DNA of 64,000 nt from Pseudomonadota bacterium (GTDB lineage: Bacteria; Desulfobacterota; Binatia; Binatales; Binataceae). The first letter of the stretch is position 1. The number at the start of each line of letters is the position of its first letter. Made by a program: the position numbers and the translations under genes. The DNA is taken from assembly GCA_021324855.1 (NCBI GenBank), contig JAJPIG010000004.1, forward strand, positions 94,603 to 158,602. The letters are read 5' to 3'. The notes beneath the pieces are model-generated. The model was not told the DNA's origin. It made no database searches and saw nothing but the letters and a program-made list of their open reading frames with translations. Below are positions 51,831-59,666 of this stretch, one piece after another.

Positions 51831-52648
51831 TAATCACCTTCATCCGCGCGCCGGCCGGCGCGTCTTTTATTTCATCGCCATTTTAATCGCTCTATTGTGT
51901 CGGAAATAGGCGCCTTTAGGATTCGCCCGATGCCATTTGTGGCACGCTTTACTTGTTTCACGCTGCATCTGTGCGGTGAGTAAAGCATCGTGCCTGGTTT
52001 TCGGCGGTGTGCCCTGCCTCCAGCCGGTTATCGCCTGACAGTAGCCACGCCGGCGGCGCACAAAATGCTTATCGCCTGCCCGCCTACGTCGCGTTGACCA
52101 TGAAGCTGGCTTGAGGTGGTGCGCGCTTTTCCCGTTTAAGCTTTTTTATACGCTTAAAACCGGCGATGCCGATGTGTCCCGGGCACGGCGGCTCCGACCC
52201 CAGCTACGCTTTCAACATAGTACGCGATCAGCGTATGCACGAATGTTCGGCTTCAACCTGCGCACGGTGCAACAGCGGTAGAAGGGTCGTGCGGTTCCCG
52301 ACCGCCCCGCCAGGATACTGCTGCGCGTCATCGACACCGCCCCGCGAGCGGTCGAGCGGGCGCTGGCCGCCGGAGGAAACTAGCCGATGGAGCCGTTCGC
52401 CAAAACCCTCGAAACGGTCGCCGCCGTGATGCGCGACGACGCCCACACCCGCGCAAAACCTCCGGCCAAGGGATCACATCGGCAAAAATCGCTTACGAAA
52501 CGGCACGCTCGATGCCGAGCGGCGGCGCTCAGCTCTTCAGGAACTTGGTGATAAGGCCGGCGACAGTTTCGGACCGCTCCAGCGGCGCCGATTGTGGGTG
52601 CAGCCAGCTCCGCTCGTTCTAGAGACGCCGATAGAGGTCACGCGGCGC
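51831..52648. other. Gene-poor region with possible decayed genes and repeat copy A
   Basis: About 820 bases without a convincing gene. Around 52310-52383 a frame reads RILLRVIDTAPRAVERALAA and stops, followed (GGAGG, ATG at 52387) by a 55-codon frame starting MEPFAKTLETVAAVM that runs into repeat copy A. These look like ends of decayed genes; I cannot name them. No RNA gene, integrase or transposase signature was seen. Confidence 0.35.
52507..52589. repeat. Direct repeat copy A of the hydrolase-gene 3' segment
   Basis: 83 bases aligning without gaps to 57538-57620, with about eight mismatches. Read on the minus strand it encodes an intact C-terminal end (APLERSETVAGLITKFLKS, stop) like that of the alpha/beta hydrolase at 57560-58339, plus 22 bases of 3' flank. 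It precedes the Fur-controlled cassette. Confidence 0.8.
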
Positions 52649-52684
52649 TTGACAGAGCTGAAATTGAGAATCATTATCATTATT
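52649..52684 (+). promoter_or_regulatory. Fur-box-overlapped sigma-70 promoter
   Basis: A perfect -35 TTGACA at 52649-52654 is followed after 17 bases by CATTAT (52672-52677) as the -10 box. The -10 lies inside GAGAATCATTATCATTATT (52666-52684), a near-canonical Fur box of three hexamers. Binding of Fe-loaded Fur would block RNA polymerase, so the downstream cupredoxin/heme/outer-membrane cassette is predicted to be induced by iron limitation. The cupredoxin start follows 13 bases later with CGGAGG before it. Confidence 0.75.
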
Positions 52685-52697
52685 CGGAGGGCGCCCA

Positions 52698-53048
52698 ATG
52701 AAGTCCGCTATACCGACACTTTTCGCTGCCGCCACGCTGCTTGTCGCTTTTCATCTATTCTCCGGTCGAACGGCTGCGGAGGAGACGAACGTGGCCAGCA
52801 TCCGCTTCGCTGACCATCACTTCACACCCCAGACGCTAACAGTAACGGCCGGCGAGCCACTTGCCGTAAAAGTCATTAACTCCAGTAACGAAACCATTGA
52901 GTTCGAGAGCTTCAAGCTCAATCGCGAAGTCGCGATGACGCCGGGCGAGACGATTACCGTTCGCCTTCCCCCGCTCCGTCCCGGCACCTACGACTTTTAT
53001 GACGACTTCCATCAGGACGTGCCCGAGGGGTCGATCATTGCGAAGTAG
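52698..53048 (+). CDS. Periplasmic cupredoxin-fold protein (EfeO/FTR1-associated type)
   Basis: 116 residues: a signal peptide of about 27 residues, then a single cupredoxin domain (HHFTPQTLTVTAGEPLAVKV, EFESFKLNREVAMTPGETIT, RPGTYDFYDDFHQDVPEGSI). The F-E-S-F-x-L-N-R-E and D-F-H segments are typical of cupredoxins found with FTR1/EfeU iron permeases. It has no cysteine at all, so it is not a blue-copper electron carrier; acidic and His residues (Glu70, Asp103, His105) may bind iron or copper. It is the first gene after the Fur box, so an iron-related role is well supported. No FTR1 permease gene is present. Confidence 0.85.
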   Translation: MKSAIPTLFAAATLLVAFHLFSGRTAAEETNVASIRFADHHFTPQTLTVTAGEPLAVKVINSSNETIEFESFKLNREVAMTPGETITVRLPPLRPGTYDFYDDFHQDVPEGSIIAK

Positions 53049-53077
53049 TAAGCGTTATCGCGAGCAGGCAGCGGATC

Positions 53078-53542
53078 GTGACTTTAGCACGGAGCGCTTG
53101 GACGGCAATTGTGGCGGTCGCGGCGGCTCTCATCGCGGCTCAGTTCGTCCCAGCGAAGCGCACGAACCCTCCGGCGCAAGGCGCTCTGGCGCCGCCGCCC
53201 GGGATTGAGGCGACTCTCAGACGCGCTTGCTACGACTGCCATTCCAACGAGACCCGGTGGCCGTGGTACAGCCGCGTCGCGCCCATTTCCTGGCTCATCG
53301 TTCGCGACGTGGAGATGGCCCGCAAGGAAATCAACTTCTCCGAATGGGGAAGCTACTACCCGGCCACGCGCCGGCGAAAGCTCGAATGGATGGGGCGGGC
53401 GTTGCGCGAAGGAAAGATGCCGCCCCGGCTCTACGAGCTGATGCATCCCGGCGCGCGGCTTGCCGACGCCGACCGGGCCGCGCTGGAGCGCTGGGTCGAA
53501 TCAGGCTTGGCCACGCCTTCGCCCGGAAAAACAAGCGAGTAA
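53078..53542 (+). CDS. Membrane-anchored heme-binding (Haem_bd-type) protein
   Basis: 154 residues from a GTG 29 bases after the cupredoxin stop. An N-terminal hydrophobic helix (residues 8-24) anchors or exports the protein. A heme c motif C51-Y-D-C-H55 is followed by the family pattern ETRWPWYSRVAPISWLIVRD and NFSEWGSYYP and a C-terminal DRAALERWVESGL helix. It should be periplasmic and redox-active. Between the cupredoxin and the outer-membrane-type protein it may pass electrons to or from iron at the cell surface; this is inference. Confidence 0.85.
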   Translation: MTLARSAWTAIVAVAAALIAAQFVPAKRTNPPAQGALAPPPGIEATLRRACYDCHSNETRWPWYSRVAPISWLIVRDVEMARKEINFSEWGSYYPATRRRKLEWMGRALREGKMPPRLYELMHPGARLADADRAALERWVESGLATPSPGKTSE

Positions 53543-53552
53543 CTGAAACACG

Positions 53553-54401
53553 ATGAAAAAACGCCTGCATCTGATTGTCTTTGGAGCCGTGCTCCTGATC
53601 CCATATTTGCGGCCCGGCCGCGCAATGGCGCAGGTCGATCCGTGGGAATTCGAGGTCTACCCGTACGCCACCGAGAGCCGCGGCACAATCGAGTTGGAGA
53701 CCGATAACGCCGTCGTCGCGAACGGGCACAGCAAAGGGGGCGAAGGCACCGCTGCCGGAACCTTCCGCAGCCAGGGCATGTGGTACAACCAGTACGAACT
53801 CACCTACGGGCTGACCGATCGGATCGAAGCGTCGGCATATCTGTTGATGGCTTCGCCGAGCGGCCATGGCTACTGGTACGCCGGGTCGGAGTATCGTCTG
53901 CGCGGGCGGCTTTTCGACCCGGAGACGCTGCCGATAGACTTGGGCTGGTACGCGGAACTCGAATGGCACCATACGCCACAGTTCGACGACGCCGATATCG
54001 AACTTGAACTGCGTCCCATCCTGGAGAAGGACATCGGGCGCTTTTCCTTCATCGCCAACCCGATTTTCGAGAAGGTGCTGAAGGGCGTCGGCGTCCATGA
54101 GGGTTTCGAGTTTGGCTACTCCACCGGCGCCTATTACCGCTGGATGCGTTATCTGTCGCCCGGCGTCGAATTTTACGGCGGCGCTGGATTGATAGACGAC
54201 ACCGATCCGTTGGACCAGCAGCAACACTATATCTTTCCGGTGATCTGGGGCGAGCTGCCGCACGGCGTCGAGTACAATCTCGGACCCGGTTTCGGCCTGA
54301 CGCGCGGCTCCGACCACGTGATCATGAAATTCAACCTGGGGCTGGAGCGCTTCGTCGGCGCGATCTTCGGTCCGTCCCCCGAATCGGGCTGGTTTTTGTA
54401 A
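53553..54401 (+). CDS. Outer-membrane beta-barrel-like protein of the Fur cassette
   Basis: 282 residues with a signal peptide (about 26 residues, ending GRAMAQ). The mature part is rich in alternating hydrophobic strands with aromatic girdles (WYNQYELTYGLTDRIEASAY, YWYAGSEYRLRG, IDLGWYAELEWHH, FEFGYSTGAYYRWMRYLSP), as in small outer-membrane barrels of the transporter/MetA type. It ends in FL. It follows the heme protein after ten bases in the same transcript. A role as a porin or iron-related surface protein is plausible; the family is not certain. Confidence 0.7.
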   Translation: MKKRLHLIVFGAVLLIPYLRPGRAMAQVDPWEFEVYPYATESRGTIELETDNAVVANGHSKGGEGTAAGTFRSQGMWYNQYELTYGLTDRIEASAYLLMASPSGHGYWYAGSEYRLRGRLFDPETLPIDLGWYAELEWHHTPQFDDADIELELRPILEKDIGRFSFIANPIFEKVLKGVGVHEGFEFGYSTGAYYRWMRYLSPGVEFYGGAGLIDDTDPLDQQQHYIFPVIWGELPHGVEYNLGPGFGLTRGSDHVIMKFNLGLERFVGAIFGPSPESGWFL

Positions 54402-54443
54402 AGACTGTCGGTCCGGAGCGTGTCGCGGCTCTGGTTAGGGGGG

Positions 54444-54572
54444 AACGTCGAGCGCCCGTCCGATTTCGATGGTGTTGTCTACATCGAGCTTGACGACGCC
54501 CGTGGCTGGAACCAGAAGCTCGGCCGGGAGCTCGATGCCGTCGGCTTCGAAATCGACTGGAACAAGGTGATG
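54444..54572 (+). pseudogene. C-terminal relic of a TIR-like nucleotide-binding protein
   Basis: This frame encodes 43 residues: NVERPSDFDGVVYIELDDA, then a GWNQKLGRELDAVGFEIDWN run. It resembles the C-terminal end of predicted nucleotide-binding proteins with a TIR-like domain (R-P-S-D-x-x-G-V-x-Y-I, then W-x-x-x-L-x-x-E-L-x-A-x-G-F-x-I-D). The rest of the protein is missing: the outer-membrane-type gene ends at 54401. The frame then runs on into repeat copy B. Such proteins are known in anti-phage defence, so this is a remnant of an older island gene. Recognition rests on pattern memory. Confidence 0.5.
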
Positions 54573-54594
54573 CTCATGAACCAACTCGTTCCAC

Positions 54595-54677
54595 GCTCGA
54601 TGCTGGGCGGCGGCGATCAGCTCTTCAGGAACTTGGCGATAATCCCGGCGACGGTTTCGGGCCGCTCCAGCGGCGCC
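54595..54677. repeat. Direct repeat copy B of the hydrolase-gene 3' segment
   Basis: 83 bases, two mismatches from copy C (57538-57620) and in the same orientation. On the minus strand it encodes APLERPETVAGIIAKFLKS and a stop, identical to the hydrolase C-terminus except for one Arg-to-Lys change. It lies between the Fur cassette and the two-gene secreted cassette. Confidence 0.85.
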
Positions 54678-54767
54678 AGGAGGCGCGACTGATCGACAGC
54701 GATCTGCACTTCGCGTGGCACCCTTCGATACTAAGAGGCATCCCAAAAGAATTGAACCAGACGAGGA

Positions 54768-55628
54768 TCAGCCTCCATTACGAGACTCAATCTCGTGCTC
54801 AAATGCCGGCTTCACCTTCTGCTCAGCTTCGCGCACCTCCCTCTGGTGACCACCGATGTCTCGGAACGCCGCGGCGGCGCACTGCAAAATTTGCGGGTCA
54901 TCGCTGTTCATCCATTGGTAAGCCTCATTGAGCCCTGCCGTTGGGTTGCGACCCAGTACCCGCAGAATTTTATCTTTCTCCAGCGTAACGATTGCCGCCC
55001 CCTCCCGGGTGTTGGATGTCCTGAGCTCGCTATTGAGCTTAGGAAGAATCTCTTCGTCGTAAAATCCAGGAAAGTCGCGGCTATCATCCACATATTTGCC
55101 GTTTTCAAATCGATAGACTGCAGGCCACGTCGGCATCGCGGTTAAGGGGTACCAGATGCCGCGCTGACCGAGTTCTTGGGGAAGAATCAGCTCATCGTTG
55201 CCGTCGTGATCCAGGTCTCGAACTATTTCTTTTAGACTTCCCATCTTCCAGGCTTCTATTTCTTGAATGCGCAGCAAACCTTCCCGATCTCGATTGTATA
55301 CCCACAGAGTGTTAGAGTAGCCGCGTCCACTGAAGTCCAAAACCACGATGAGATAGGATGTACCTCCGACGTGCGCATGTCCGAAATCGACGATGTCGAC
55401 CGGCCGAATTTCCATAATGTTCTCAGGCCGGTTGGCGTTGATGAACTTGACGACAGCAGCCTTTTCTGCGGCGCGTTTCGCATCACTCTTGGCTTGCTCT
55501 GTAGAACCGGACTCCGATTTCGCTGCCCGTGGAGGCTGCTGTATAGGGAACGGCCTATTCTCGGCACTATGCACGGCGCCGGCCCCGAAAATGGAGATCG
55601 AGGCTATCAACAAAACGACTGTTTTCAT
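54768..55628 (-). CDS. Exported protein of unknown function
   Basis: 286 residues from the ATG at 55628, which has GAGG eight bases upstream. A signal peptide (MKTVVLLIASISIFGAGAVH, cleavage near HSA) is followed by a charged, Ala/Lys/Glu-rich linker and a domain with KEIVRDLDHDGNDELILPQE, an Asp-rich FG-GAP/EF-hand-like calcium loop, then a C-terminal helical part. I do not recognise the family. It lies 17 bases after the transglycosylase-like gene and is the second gene of the secreted cassette between repeats B and C. Codon use is less GC-rich than in the flanking catabolic genes. Confidence 0.65.
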   Translation of the reverse strand: MKTVVLLIASISIFGAGAVHSAENRPFPIQQPPRAAKSESGSTEQAKSDAKRAAEKAAVVKFINANRPENIMEIRPVDIVDFGHAHVGGTSYLIVVLDFSGRGYSNTLWVYNRDREGLLRIQEIEAWKMGSLKEIVRDLDHDGNDELILPQELGQRGIWYPLTAMPTWPAVYRFENGKYVDDSRDFPGFYDEEILPKLNSELRTSNTREGAAIVTLEKDKILRVLGRNPTAGLNEAYQWMNSDDPQILQCAAAAFRDIGGHQREVREAEQKVKPAFEHEIESRNGG

Positions 55629-55645
55629 GATCGATCCTCTTGTCA

Positions 55646-57403
55646 CTACTGTGGTACGTTTTCGGCCCTTACTGTGTCAACGTAGGTTGTACCCGTCGGA
55701 TTGTTGGTGTTTTCCTTCCATACCCAGTTCGCGCCCTTACAGGTGAACTGCTTTACGATTTTGCCAGAACAACTAGGTGCGTAATATTGCTTAGTTAAGT
55801 CGACCGAAGCTCCTGGCCCATAAAGCAGAAGCGCCATATTTTCTAGCTGGGTACTCGACAGATTAGGCAATTGTGGCGTGTAGCCCTCTTGGATGATTTC
55901 ATTCTCGTAAGTCGTTGCATAATCTATTTTATTATTGTTATCTTGGTACTCGGCTGGAGGATCGCCGCTAAAGAGGTTGACCCCATCAGTGGCGTTGGTG
56001 ACCCAATTCCAAGCGTTTGGATCGGTGCTTTGATTTGCGTCGGTCATCACCTGAAGCAGCCCTATGTGACTGCCGCCGTCAGACAGCCCGTCGCTCAGCC
56101 GGCTTTCGAGAGGCCACTTGGCTGCAATTTCCCCGCTGCTCTTCGCAAATAGATTGTAGAGATCAAAGTTCTTCGGCGGCTGCGGAGGCTCCAGAAACTG
56201 AGCATAGCCGCTTTCATAGACCGCAGCTTGCGCCAACAGACTTGGCGTGCCACCGGACGGATAGCTCGAACTGTTAGGATAAGACTGGGGTGATTGTTCA
56301 AGCTGGCTCGTTATAACGGAGTTGGTAATACCTCCGGCTGGCCCTTCAATATAGGCGTTCGTGCAATCCTGCACAGTACTGCCGTCGCTCGCTACCGTAC
56401 TTCCCGTGATGTCGGTAAGTTGCCCGCCCTCGTTAGTGTAAATATGATTCTGTGAGGAGCTGCTGGATGTCGTAAAGGTTAGAAAAGCTTCGTTGGGATC
56501 ATAAATCTGAGCGAGACCACCACTCGTCGCGTACTGGAGCTGTAGTTGCCAATTTACTAGAACGTTGTTACTTGTTTCGGCAGAAAAGCACACCGACGTC
56601 GGTTTGCCTTGTCCGTTGACAGGCGCGGGACAACTGGAATCAGTAGCTGTAAAATTCTGATCCTCAGCGAGGTCTATCAGCGCGTTATCAACTACCGCAT
56701 TATTCTGGTTCGGATTGAAAACCGGCGAGGTAATTCCAAACTGACTACCCGAGTCATGCTGTAGCATGAATGTGTGGCTTAGGACAGGTGTGCCGGGGTT
56801 CGCGCTATCGAAGAGCTGAAGCTTCCACGTCCCTGCAAGAGGAGTACGATTGTAAAAGCAGGGCAGCTCCGGACCGCTCCACACCTGGACTGAAGCCCCC
56901 GGACAGTTTCCGCTACCACCCTGACTTGGCGGCCCCTCAAACAAAGAAAGGCCATATCCTTTCGTAGCACCTGTCGTCCACGACCAGCAGCCCGTAGCAG
57001 CTGTATAGGTTAAGGTACTATTTAGCCACAGGGATCCGTCCGGCGCGACTGCTTGGAACGTGAACGCTTCGCCGTCTGATGCGCTCGAGATTATTACGTC
57101 GAGACCAGCAGTCAGGTCGCTAGTATTGATTGATTGTCCATCGGTCGTAAAAACGAGGCAGTTAGGTGCGGTGCAGCAACTCGAGAATGCGTAGCATCCG
57201 GGGAAACTGTTGGCATAATAGAGCGTCGTCCCTACCCGGTAGTAGCCCATGTCCTGAATGGTTGCGCTGGCGTGTGCCCATTCACACCAGTTTAGAATCA
57301 AGACACAGATAATCGCGGAGAATGTAATTGCCCGAGAAGCGGCGAAGGCAGGGAAGTTAGGGAGAGCGCGGCAGGGCACCGCCTCAAAGGACGGATCTGT
57401 CAT
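55646..57403 (-). CDS. Large exported protein with lytic-transglycosylase-like C-terminus
   Basis: 585 residues. An N-terminal hydrophobic segment (AITFSAIICVLILNWCEWAH) is the export signal. The first 330 residues are beta-rich with many Cys, Asn, Ser and Thr (likely disulfide-bonded surface modules). From about residue 390 a helical domain has LLAQAAVYESGYAQFLEP (Glu in an E-S-G motif), SHIGLLQVMTDANQ and a later NMALLLYGPGA, resembling the lysozyme-like fold of SLT transglycosylases. It could cleave peptidoglycan during secretion or predation. Function inferred from motifs only. It is the first gene of the cassette bounded by repeats B and C. Confidence 0.6.
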   Translation of the reverse strand: MTDPSFEAVPCRALPNFPAFAASRAITFSAIICVLILNWCEWAHASATIQDMGYYRVGTTLYYANSFPGCYAFSSCCTAPNCLVFTTDGQSINTSDLTAGLDVIISSASDGEAFTFQAVAPDGSLWLNSTLTYTAATGCWSWTTGATKGYGLSLFEGPPSQGGSGNCPGASVQVWSGPELPCFYNRTPLAGTWKLQLFDSANPGTPVLSHTFMLQHDSGSQFGITSPVFNPNQNNAVVDNALIDLAEDQNFTATDSSCPAPVNGQGKPTSVCFSAETSNNVLVNWQLQLQYATSGGLAQIYDPNEAFLTFTTSSSSSQNHIYTNEGGQLTDITGSTVASDGSTVQDCTNAYIEGPAGGITNSVITSQLEQSPQSYPNSSSYPSGGTPSLLAQAAVYESGYAQFLEPPQPPKNFDLYNLFAKSSGEIAAKWPLESRLSDGLSDGGSHIGLLQVMTDANQSTDPNAWNWVTNATDGVNLFSGDPPAEYQDNNNKIDYATTYENEIIQEGYTPQLPNLSSTQLENMALLLYGPGASVDLTKQYYAPSCSGKIVKQFTCKGANWVWKENTNNPTGTTYVDTVRAENVPQ

Positions 57404-57537
57404 TGGTTCCCCTCCGGACCGGCTTTACAATTACGGTCCTGCTGCCTGGGACTTCAACGACCCGAGGTTGTCAAGTAGTCACGTTTTAAAACTTCGGCGA
57501 CCCCCGGTCACGGCGGGGCCGCTCTGTTTTTGTCGGG

Positions 57538-57620
57538 GCTCGATGCCGGGCGGCGGCGATCAGCTCTTCAGGAACCTGGCGATAATCCCGGCGACGGTTT
57601 CGGGCCGCTCCAGCGGCGCC
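57538..57620. repeat. Direct repeat copy C (native 3' end of the hydrolase gene)
   Basis: This 83-base segment spans the last 61 bases of the alpha/beta hydrolase gene (stop at 57560-57562) and 22 bases of 3' flank. It is the intact parent of copies A and B, all in the same orientation. The conserved flank shows that the duplications include non-coding DNA. Confidence 0.85.
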
Positions 57621-58339
57621 ATATGCGACGCATTGTCGACGATCTCGACCCGCGCGTTTTTGATTCCGCGCTTGAAGTCCTCGGCATAGACGGGCGGGAT
57701 CAGGCCGTCCTTCGCGCCCCATACGATAAGCGTCGGCGCGCTGATTCGATGCATCCGCTTCTTGAGCCCCTTGTCGGGAATCGGCCAGATGAATTTGTTT
57801 GCGCAGTTCTGCGCCCAGGTGATGCGGATGACGGCGTCGGTGTCGTTGCGATTCGGGAAGACCAGGCGGCTCGCCGGATGGTCCGCCGGATGGAAGATGC
57901 GTCTGGCAACCTCGGGGGTCGGCAGCGTTGAGATTAGCGGGATCGGCGCATCGTCGCGCCACAGCCCGAACGGCGCGATCAGCGCGAGCTTGCTGACGCG
58001 GGCCGGATCGGTCGCCGCGACCTCCGCCGCGACCATCCCGCCGAACGAGTGCCCGACGAGCATCGGCGCCTTGAGTCCGAGCGCATCGAGCAGCTCATAG
58101 TAATAGAGAACGAGGTCCCACCAATCGTCGATCGCGCGGATGCCGTCGACGTCGTTGGGGCCGGTGCCCGGATGCGACGGCGCATAGACCGTGAAATCGC
58201 GCGCGAGGTTGTCGAGGAAGGCCTCCCAGAGCGGACCGAAGCCGCTATGCAGGAAAACCAGCGGCGCGCCACTGCCGGCGACCTTGACGGTCGGCTTCAC
58301 CGCGCCGTGCCATAGATTCAGAGTTCGTTCTTCAGGCAT
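57560..58339 (-). CDS. Alpha/beta-fold hydrolase
   Basis: 259 residues. The nucleophile is Ser98 in LVGHSFGGMV, the acid lies in VWGAKDGLIPP and the His in NASHMAPLE near the C-terminus; the oxyanion region is FLHSGFG. This is the layout of small esterases and C-C bond hydrolases such as meta-cleavage product hydrolases, which would fit the aromatic-catabolism setting. It lies 15 bases after the luciferase-like gene on the same strand, so the two are co-transcribed. Its 3' end is the parent of the 83-base direct repeats at 52507 and 54595. Substrate unknown. Confidence 0.9.
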   Translation of the reverse strand: MPEERTLNLWHGAVKPTVKVAGSGAPLVFLHSGFGPLWEAFLDNLARDFTVYAPSHPGTGPNDVDGIRAIDDWWDLVLYYYELLDALGLKAPMLVGHSFGGMVAAEVAATDPARVSKLALIAPFGLWRDDAPIPLISTLPTPEVARRIFHPADHPASRLVFPNRNDTDAVIRITWAQNCANKFIWPIPDKGLKKRMHRISAPTLIVWGAKDGLIPPVYAEDFKRGIKNARVEIVDNASHMAPLERPETVAGIIARFLKS

Positions 58340-58354
58340 CGTTGGTCTCGCGAT

Positions 58355-59626
58355 CTACTTGGAAGCGCGCGCCTCGCCGTTGGCGCTGCGGGTGACCCCG
58401 GTGGCCGGCTTATCGAGCAGCCGCTTCGGCCACCATCGATTCTCCCACTGATCGTCCCATACGGAGCGGAAGTGCGGCATCACTTCGCGGCTGAAGAGCT
58501 CGATGTTCTTGATGGTCAAATCGTGGGGCATCGAGCCGATGTGCAGCAGGACCATCAGGTTGCCAACGCGCAAGCCCTTGACGGCATCCATCAGATGATC
58601 GCGCACGGTGGCCGGCGAGCCGGCGATCACAAATCCGCGCTTGACGAACTCGCTGAACTTCCAGTGCTTGAGCTCTTCGGTGAGTTTGCCGATTTCGGGA
58701 TTGATGTTCTTAATCGAGTTGACGAGGCTGCGGTAATCCTGGTTGCCGGAGGAGGAGATGTATTCGGGCGGCACATGGAGGCACTTGTCATAAAAATACC
58801 GAACATGCCTGTAGTAGTCTTTTTCAGCTTGGGCATCACTTTCAGATACTGCAACCAACTGCAGGAAGCCAACGCGGTAGGGGTTCGGATCGAGGCCGTT
58901 TTTGGAGACAAATTCCCAGAAGCCATCAACAACCTGTTTGCCCGAATGATGACCCCAGTACGACAGGTAGCAATAACAATGATCGTGCTTGGCCGCGAAA
59001 TCCCAGGTGCTGAGGCTGCCGCTGCCCGGAATCCAGACCGGAGGATGCGGCTGCTGGATGGGACGCGGCCACGGATTGACCATCGGCAGCTTGAAGTACT
59101 TGCCGTTCCAGGCGAAGGTCTCGCGCGCCGACCACGCCTTCATGATTAGATCGTGCGCTTCGTAATAACGCTCGCGATGCTCGGCGGGCGAGATGCCGTA
59201 GCAGAGATTCACGTCCATCGGCGTGCCGAGCGGCATCCCGGCGACCATTCGGCCGCCGCTGATGCAATCGATCATGCCGTACTCTTCGGCCACTCTGATC
59301 GGCGGCACCGTCGTCGGCAGCGTCATGCCCATCTGCACCACCGCGGTCTTCATTCCGTTGGTGGCGCGTGCCAGCACCGAGCCCATCAGGTCGGGACTCG
59401 GCATCATCCCGTAAGCGTTCTGGTGATGTTCGTTGACACAGATGCCGTCCATCCCGCAGCGCGCGGCATGGATCAGCTCATCGAACGTCCAGTTGTAGTA
59501 CTGGCCGATCTTTTCCGAGTCGGCGAGCTCGAAGTAGGGCGGATCGACCCACACCGAATGGTAGCGGCGCTCGAAGTCGTCCGGCAGATCGCGATACGGC
59601 ATCAAATGGAACATCGATATCTTCAT
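58355..59626 (-). CDS. Luciferase-like (LLM) flavin-dependent monooxygenase
   Basis: 423 residues, TIM-barrel luciferase family: FHLMPYRDLPDDFERRY, CVNEHHQNAYGMMPSPDLMG, a GRMVAGMPLGTPMDVN loop and the C-terminal VIAGSPATVRDHLMDAVK. It is longer than the F420-type protein at 10151-11227 and closer to FMN-dependent monooxygenases. With the alpha/beta hydrolase 15 bases downstream it makes a plausible oxygenate-then-hydrolyse pair. The reductase supplying FMNH2 is not in the window. The start lies 40 bases after the HDAC gene stop. Confidence 0.9.
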   Translation of the reverse strand: MKISMFHLMPYRDLPDDFERRYHSVWVDPPYFELADSEKIGQYYNWTFDELIHAARCGMDGICVNEHHQNAYGMMPSPDLMGSVLARATNGMKTAVVQMGMTLPTTVPPIRVAEEYGMIDCISGGRMVAGMPLGTPMDVNLCYGISPAEHRERYYEAHDLIMKAWSARETFAWNGKYFKLPMVNPWPRPIQQPHPPVWIPGSGSLSTWDFAAKHDHCYCYLSYWGHHSGKQVVDGFWEFVSKNGLDPNPYRVGFLQLVAVSESDAQAEKDYYRHVRYFYDKCLHVPPEYISSSGNQDYRSLVNSIKNINPEIGKLTEELKHWKFSEFVKRGFVIAGSPATVRDHLMDAVKGLRVGNLMVLLHIGSMPHDLTIKNIELFSREVMPHFRSVWDDQWENRWWPKRLLDKPATGVTRSANGEARASK

Positions 59627-59666
59627 GGCTGCCTCGCTAGAGTTGGCAATACACCCAACCGAAGGT

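Noticed and set aside
52166..52446. Overlapping short frames on both strands
   Set aside because: No ribosome-binding site, Arg/Pro-rich composition and no recognisable domain; treated as decayed DNA.
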